DNA from: Opitutus sp.
GTDB lineage: Bacteria; Verrucomicrobiota; Verrucomicrobiia; Opitutales; Opitutaceae
Direction of reading: 5' to 3'
NCBI GenBank assembly: GCA_024707325.1
Contig: JANPZY010000004.1
Location: 930,001 to 994,000, forward strand
DNA: 64,000 bases
Part shown: positions 60,059-64,000 of the stretch, in pieces
Layout: each line of letters starts with the position of its first letter
Numbering within the stretch: the stretch's first letter is position 1
Notes under the pieces: model-generated
What the model was told of the DNA's origin: nothing
The model's database searches: none
The model's input: only the letters and a program-made list of their open reading frames with translations
Translations under genes and position numbers: made by a program

Positions 60059-62485
60059 ATGCTGTCCGATTTTCGCTTCGCCCTCCGCTCGCTCTTTCGC
60101 ACGCCGGGGTATTCGGCAGTGATCGCGCTCACGCTCGCCCTCGGCATCGGCGTGGGGACGGCAATCTTCAGTTTCTTCAACGGAATCCTCCTGCGGGCGC
60201 TGCCGCACGACGCCCCCGAACGCGTGGTCGTGGCGAAGAAAAACCCGCGCGATTTCAGTGATCCGATCGGCACCGACATCGGGATTCTCGCGGCCGATTT
60301 TCGCGAGCTGGCGCCTCAGGTGCGTTCGTTCTCCGAGCTGGCCGCCTACACGCTCGACTCCGCCACTCTCACGGGGCGGGAAACCGCCACGCTCGTTTCG
60401 GCCGCGATCGTCACGCCGAACTTCTTCACGGCGCTCGGTTCGCACGCCATCATCGGCCGGACGTTTCGCGCGGATGTGAACACGAGCAGCGAGAACCGAC
60501 TCGCCGTCGTTTCGTATCGCTTCTGGCAGAGTCGTCTCGGCGGGGAAAGCTCTGCGATCGGCCGCACGGTCACGCTCAATCGCGTGCCGTTCACCGTCGT
60601 CGGCGTGATGCCGCCGGATTTCGCCTTGCCGCGCGAAGCGGATCTCTGGGTCACGCCCAGCGCCGATGTGCCCGAGCACGCCATCGCGGATACGCGCGAT
60701 TTCGCCGGCCGCGGCAATTACCTCCGCACGATCATCGGCCGTCTGGCGCCTGGCATCTCGGTCGCCGCCGCCGAAAACGAAGTAGTCGCGGCGCTCGAGG
60801 CACTGCCCAATCCCAACCAGCTGCAACGCCGGATCCATTTCGTGAATCTGCGCGATCACACGATCGGCAATGCTCGTCCCGCTCTCGCCATCCTGCTCGG
60901 GTGCGTCGGGCTGGTGTTGCTGATCGCGTGCTTCAACGTCGCCAATCTCATGCTGGCCCGCGCGACGAGTAGGTCCCGCGAGATCGCAATTCGCGCGGCC
61001 CTCGGTGCCACGCGAAGCCGGATCGCGCGGCAACTGCTGTTCGAGAGTCTGCTGCTCGCGCTGCTCGGCGGCGCCGTCGGAGTGCTCCTGAGCATTTGGA
61101 TCCTGGAGCTGCTTTTGAAAATCGCGCCCGACGAACTGCCGCGGCTCGCGATGATCGGCATCGATGGTCCGGTGCTGGGATTCGCCCTTCTTGTTTCCCT
61201 CGGCACCGGTTTGGTGAGTGGGCTCGTGCCCGTCATCGGCGCAGGTCGGGCCGACCTCCAGGCCGCGATCAAAAGCGGGGGCCGCACCGGATCGATCGGC
61301 GCCGCGCCCCGCCGGTTGCGCTCGGCGCTGGTGGCCGGCGAAGTGGCGATCTCGCTCGTGCTGCTGGTCGCCGCAGGATTGCTCGTCCGGAGCCTCGCCC
61401 GGATGGATGCGTTTACGTGGGGCTTTCGCCCGGCGCAAGTCATGTCCGCGCGCGTCGCATTCCTCGACGAACGCTACGCTTCCGATGAAGGACGCTGGGC
61501 CTTCTACCGCACGCTGCGCGACCGCCTCGAGGCCGAGCCCGCGGTGCAATCCTTCGGCACCAGTCTCGACCGGATCGGCGCCAGCTGGATCAACCTCCCC
61601 TACACGGCGCAGGGCGATGTGTATCCAAATCCTGGTGACAGGCCGGTGGCCAACTACCACATCGTCTCGCCCGGTTATCTGGAGACCATGGGCATTCCGG
61701 TGCTCGAAGGCCGCGCCTTCGCCCCGCAGGACAACCACGAGGCACCGCCGCGGATCTTGATCGACGCCAAACTGGCCCGCCGCCACTTCCCCGAAGGAAA
61801 CGCCGTCGGACGCACGCTGACCGTCGTGACCAACGCCGGCGATACGGTGGCGGAAATCATCGGTGTCGTAGGAGCCGTCAGTTTCGATGGCCCAGCCGGA
61901 GCGCCGCGACCGGATCTTTACTTTCCGTTTCTCCGCTCTCCGCAGAACCACTTTTTCGTGCACTTCCGGACACCCCTCGCGCCCGGCGCCGCCGAAGAAC
62001 TCCTGAAAAAAGTGATGCGTGAAATCGACGGCGACGTGCCCGTGACGAATTTCGCCACGATGGACCAGGTCATGGCACAACCGGGTATCGCACGACGTTT
62101 CCCGTTGGGCCTGCTCGGCGGGTTCGCGCTGCTCGCGATCGTGCTGGCAGCGGTAGGGATCTACGCTGTCACCAGTTATTCGATCGGTCAGCGCACGCGC
62201 GAAATCGGCGTGCGCATGGCTCTGGGGGCCACGCCGCACTCGGTCGTCGCGCTGGTGCTGCGCCAGGGTTTCAAGCCGGTCGCGATCGGCATGTTGGTGG
62301 GACTCGCGGGAGCAGTCGGCGCCGCGCTGGCGATGCGTGGACTGCTGTTCGACATCGCGCCATTCGATGCGCCGACGTTCGCCTGCGTGGCCCTGCTGCT
62401 CGGCGCCGTGGCCGCTATCGCAAGCTTTCTGCCCGCTCGGCGCGCCACGCGGATCAATCCCGTAGTCGCATTAGGCGCCGAATGA
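60059..62485 (+). CDS. ADOP-type (MacB-like duplicated) ABC permease F
   Basis: The 808-residue protein starts [20 protein letters not shown], with FtsX blocks RAALGATRSRIARQLLFESL and [20 protein letters not shown] and a C-terminus PARRATRINPVVALGAE. Its stop overlaps the acyltransferase start (ATGA), so translation of the two is coupled. Confidence 0.92.
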   Translation: MLSDFRFALRSLFRTPGYSAVIALTLALGIGVGTAIFSFFNGILLRALPHDAPERVVVAKKNPRDFSDPIGTDIGILAADFRELAPQVRSFSELAAYTLDSATLTGRETATLVSAAIVTPNFFTALGSHAIIGRTFRADVNTSSENRLAVVSYRFWQSRLGGESSAIGRTVTLNRVPFTVVGVMPPDFALPREADLWVTPSADVPEHAIADTRDFAGRGNYLRTIIGRLAPGISVAAAENEVVAALEALPNPNQLQRRIHFVNLRDHTIGNARPALAILLGCVGLVLLIACFNVANLMLARATSRSREIAIRAALGATRSRIARQLLFESLLLALLGGAVGVLLSIWILELLLKIAPDELPRLAMIGIDGPVLGFALLVSLGTGLVSGLVPVIGAGRADLQAAIKSGGRTGSIGAAPRRLRSALVAGEVAISLVLLVAAGLLVRSLARMDAFTWGFRPAQVMSARVAFLDERYASDEGRWAFYRTLRDRLEAEPAVQSFGTSLDRIGASWINLPYTAQGDVYPNPGDRPVANYHIVSPGYLETMGIPVLEGRAFAPQDNHEAPPRILIDAKLARRHFPEGNAVGRTLTVVTNAGDTVAEIIGVVGAVSFDGPAGAPRPDLYFPFLRSPQNHFFVHFRTPLAPGAAEELLKKVMREIDGDVPVTNFATMDQVMAQPGIARRFPLGLLGGFALLAIVLAAVGIYAVTSYSIGQRTREIGVRMALGATPHSVVALVLRQGFKPVAIGMLVGLAGAVGAALAMRGLLFDIAPFDAPTFACVALLLGAVAAIASFLPARRATRINPVVALGAE

Positions 62486-63651
62486 CCCACGTTCGAAGAA
62501 TGGCTGCTGCCTCTTCCGCTTCTTCCCGTGTATCAGTTACGTCCGCGCCCGCGCGTGTGGCCGCACGTTCGCGCGACGCCGCGATCGATCATCTTCGGAT
62601 CGTGCTCACGGTGCTCGTGATCCTGCATCATGGCGCCATCGCCTACGGCGGATCGGGCGGCTGGTATTGGCGCGAACAGCCTGACGCCTCGAGCCTCGTG
62701 CTCGTGATGTTCAACGCGGTCAACCAGTCCTATTTCATGGGCTTTTTCTTCCTGCTGGCCGGCTATTTCACGCCCGCAGCCTACGAACGAAAAGGCGCCG
62801 CGCGCTTCCTCGGCGAACGCGTCGTCCGGCTCGGCATTCCGCTCCTCGTCTTCTTCTTTCTGCTCAACCCGCTCACGATCGCGCTCGCGCGCACGAGCGA
62901 GGGACATCCGTTCTGGAGCGGATGGTGGCAGATGATCCAACTCCGCGAATGGGGTCCGGGCCCGCTGTGGTTTGCGGAGGCGCTGCTGATCTTCGCCCTC
63001 GCGTATGCGGGCTGGCGCGCGCTCGCGCGTCGCGGAGCAAACGCAGTCCAAGCGCTGCCGCGATTCGTGTCGCTCTTCCTCATCGCCCTCGCGCTGGGCG
63101 CGACTTCATTCCTGGTGCGGCTCTGGCTGCCCGTCGGCCAAACTGCGCTCTGGCTGCAGCTCGGCTATTTTCCGTGCTACATCTTTCTCTTCGCCGCCGG
63201 CTGCGCGGCCAGCCGTGCACGCTTGCTCGAGCGCGTGTCGCTCGCCGAGTGCCAGCCCTGGCTCGTCGTGACGGGGCTCGCGCTCCTCACGCTGCCGATC
63301 GTGATACTCACACGCTTCGGCCAGGGCGGGTTCGAAGGAGGCTGGAATCTCAACGCGCTCTACTACGCCTTCTGGGACCCGCTCGTCGCGTGGGGCGTGA
63401 TTCTCGGCCTCCTTTGGTCTGCGCGTAATTTTGCCAACAAGGCCACTCCGCTCACCGCGTGGCTCGCGGCCAACGCCTACGGAGCGTTCATCCTGCACGC
63501 CCCGATCCTCGTCGCGTGCAGTGTGGCCGCGCGCGCATGGGCGCTGCCGCCGCTGCCGAAATTCCTCGTCGTCGGCGCGCTCGCGTCGGGGCTCAGCTTT
63601 GTAGCCGGCGCCGCATTCCGCGCGATTCCCGGCGCGCGACGCATTCTCTAG
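62482..63651 (+). CDS. Acyltransferase family 3 integral membrane protein
   Basis: The 389-residue polytopic protein has about ten membrane helices. The first helix block DHLRIVLTVLVILHHGAIAY carries the conserved His of the Acyl_transf_3 fold, and helix 2 onward reads FFFLLAGYFTPAAYERKGAA and RVVRLGIPLLVFFFLLNPLT. The family O-acetylates or acylates sugars and glycans in the membrane. A Ser/Ala/Arg-rich N-terminal stretch of about 30 residues could mean that the true start is downstream, but the ATGA overlap with permease F favours 62482. Its presence inside a permease operon suggests that the transported or protected substrate is acylated; this is inference. Confidence 0.88.
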   Translation: MTHVRRMAAASSASSRVSVTSAPARVAARSRDAAIDHLRIVLTVLVILHHGAIAYGGSGGWYWREQPDASSLVLVMFNAVNQSYFMGFFFLLAGYFTPAAYERKGAARFLGERVVRLGIPLLVFFFLLNPLTIALARTSEGHPFWSGWWQMIQLREWGPGPLWFAEALLIFALAYAGWRALARRGANAVQALPRFVSLFLIALALGATSFLVRLWLPVGQTALWLQLGYFPCYIFLFAAGCAASRARLLERVSLAECQPWLVVTGLALLTLPIVILTRFGQGGFEGGWNLNALYYAFWDPLVAWGVILGLLWSARNFANKATPLTAWLAANAYGAFILHAPILVACSVAARAWALPPLPKFLVVGALASGLSFVAGAAFRAIPGARRIL

Positions 63652-63693
63652 CCCGTTTTCTCCTCCGCCTACTCCATCGTCCCCTTTCCCATC

Positions 63694-64000
63694 ATGCTGT
63701 CCGATCTCCGCTACGCCGTCCGCGCACTTCTCCGTGCTCCCGCCTTCAGCTTGATCGCGATTCTCACGCTCGCGCTCTGCATCGGCGCCAATAGCGCGAT
63801 TTTCTCGGTCATCCACTCGGTGCTTCTGAAGCCCTACCCGTGGCCGAATTCGGACCGCCTCGTTTACTGCTATAACAACTACCGCAATCTGGGCCTCGAG
63901 AATGTGGGCGTCTCGATTCCCGATTTCCTCGATCGCAGCACGCAGGTCGAGGGCTTCGCCGACGCGGCGATCTACAACATCAAGAGCTTCAACCTCACCG
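63694..64000 (+). CDS. ADOP-type (MacB-like duplicated) ABC permease G, 3' end outside window
   Basis: The visible 102 residues start MLSDLRYAVRALLRAPAFSL, with the first membrane helix ([20 protein letters not shown]) and the beginning of the periplasmic domain. They are most like permeases A and F. It lies 42 bp after the acyltransferase stop, on the same strand and without a terminator, so it probably continues the promoter-4 operon. Confidence 0.9.
   Translation, partial: MLSDLRYAVRALLRAPAFSLIAILTLALCIGANSAIFSVIHSVLLKPYPWPNSDRLVYCYNNYRNLGLENVGVSIPDFLDRSTQVEGFADAAIYNIKSFNLT

Overview
The window is GC-rich chromosomal DNA from a Gram-negative bacterium. It most resembles the phylum Verrucomicrobiota, probably an Opitutus-like member. 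This rests on the long plant/Chlamydia-type IspG, the uppS-cdsA-dxr-rseP-ispG run, a PTS EIIA-linked diadenylate cyclase, and many MacB-like 'ADOP' permeases. The assignment is an inference from gene content, not from a marker tree.

Bases 1-38,000 are mainly housekeeping. The order is: a 5'-truncated Mrp ATPase; rpmG; an EIIA/PK_C-like/DAC fusion predicted to make c-di-AMP; a lone nuoA; an exported DUF362-like protein; dnaG-rpoD; tatA; an RCK_C-bearing cation/proton antiporter; mreB-mreC-mreD-mrdA (rod shape); a moxR-DUF58-transglutaminase operon on the minus strand; a 3-hydroxyisobutyrate dehydrogenase-like enzyme; an MTAP-type phosphorylase; a pterin dehydratase; the envelope/isoprenoid run uppS-cdsA-dxr-rseP-ispG; a probable oriC next to dnaA; a hybrid sensor kinase; ligA; a VanZ-like gene; and tRNA-Pro(GGG).

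Bases 38,650-64,000 look like one regulated transport system. A sigma-54 activator (NtrC type) and an NtrY-like kinase lie behind a small membrane protein. After a three-gene surface-polysaccharide segment come a periplasmic adaptor, a LolD/MacB-type ATPase and seven ADOP-type permeases, the last one cut by the window end, with an acyltransferase in the last operon. Four intergenic regions each carry a -24/-12 element TGGCAC-N5-(G/C)TGCA with exact GG-N10-GC spacing. About 104 bp upstream of each is the same composite palindrome (TCCCA-N4-YGGGA plus GTTCC or GTCCC). One of the four lies in front of the regulator operon, which suggests autoregulation, and three lie in front of transporter genes. 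This is the strongest candidate for an undescribed regulon.

A second unexplained element is a degenerate 22-bp tandem repeat found as four polar arrays (near 21.2, 24.2, 38.8 and 57.3 kb). All are intergenic, three touch or nearly touch a stop codon, and two end directly at the sigma-54 enhancer palindrome. Other intergenic DNA holds long imperfect inverted repeats of dispersed-repeat type.

Four apparent single-base frameshifts (dnaA, two in the hybrid kinase, one in the first permease), most of them in or near homopolymer runs, suggest residual assembly errors and should be checked before any loss of function is inferred.
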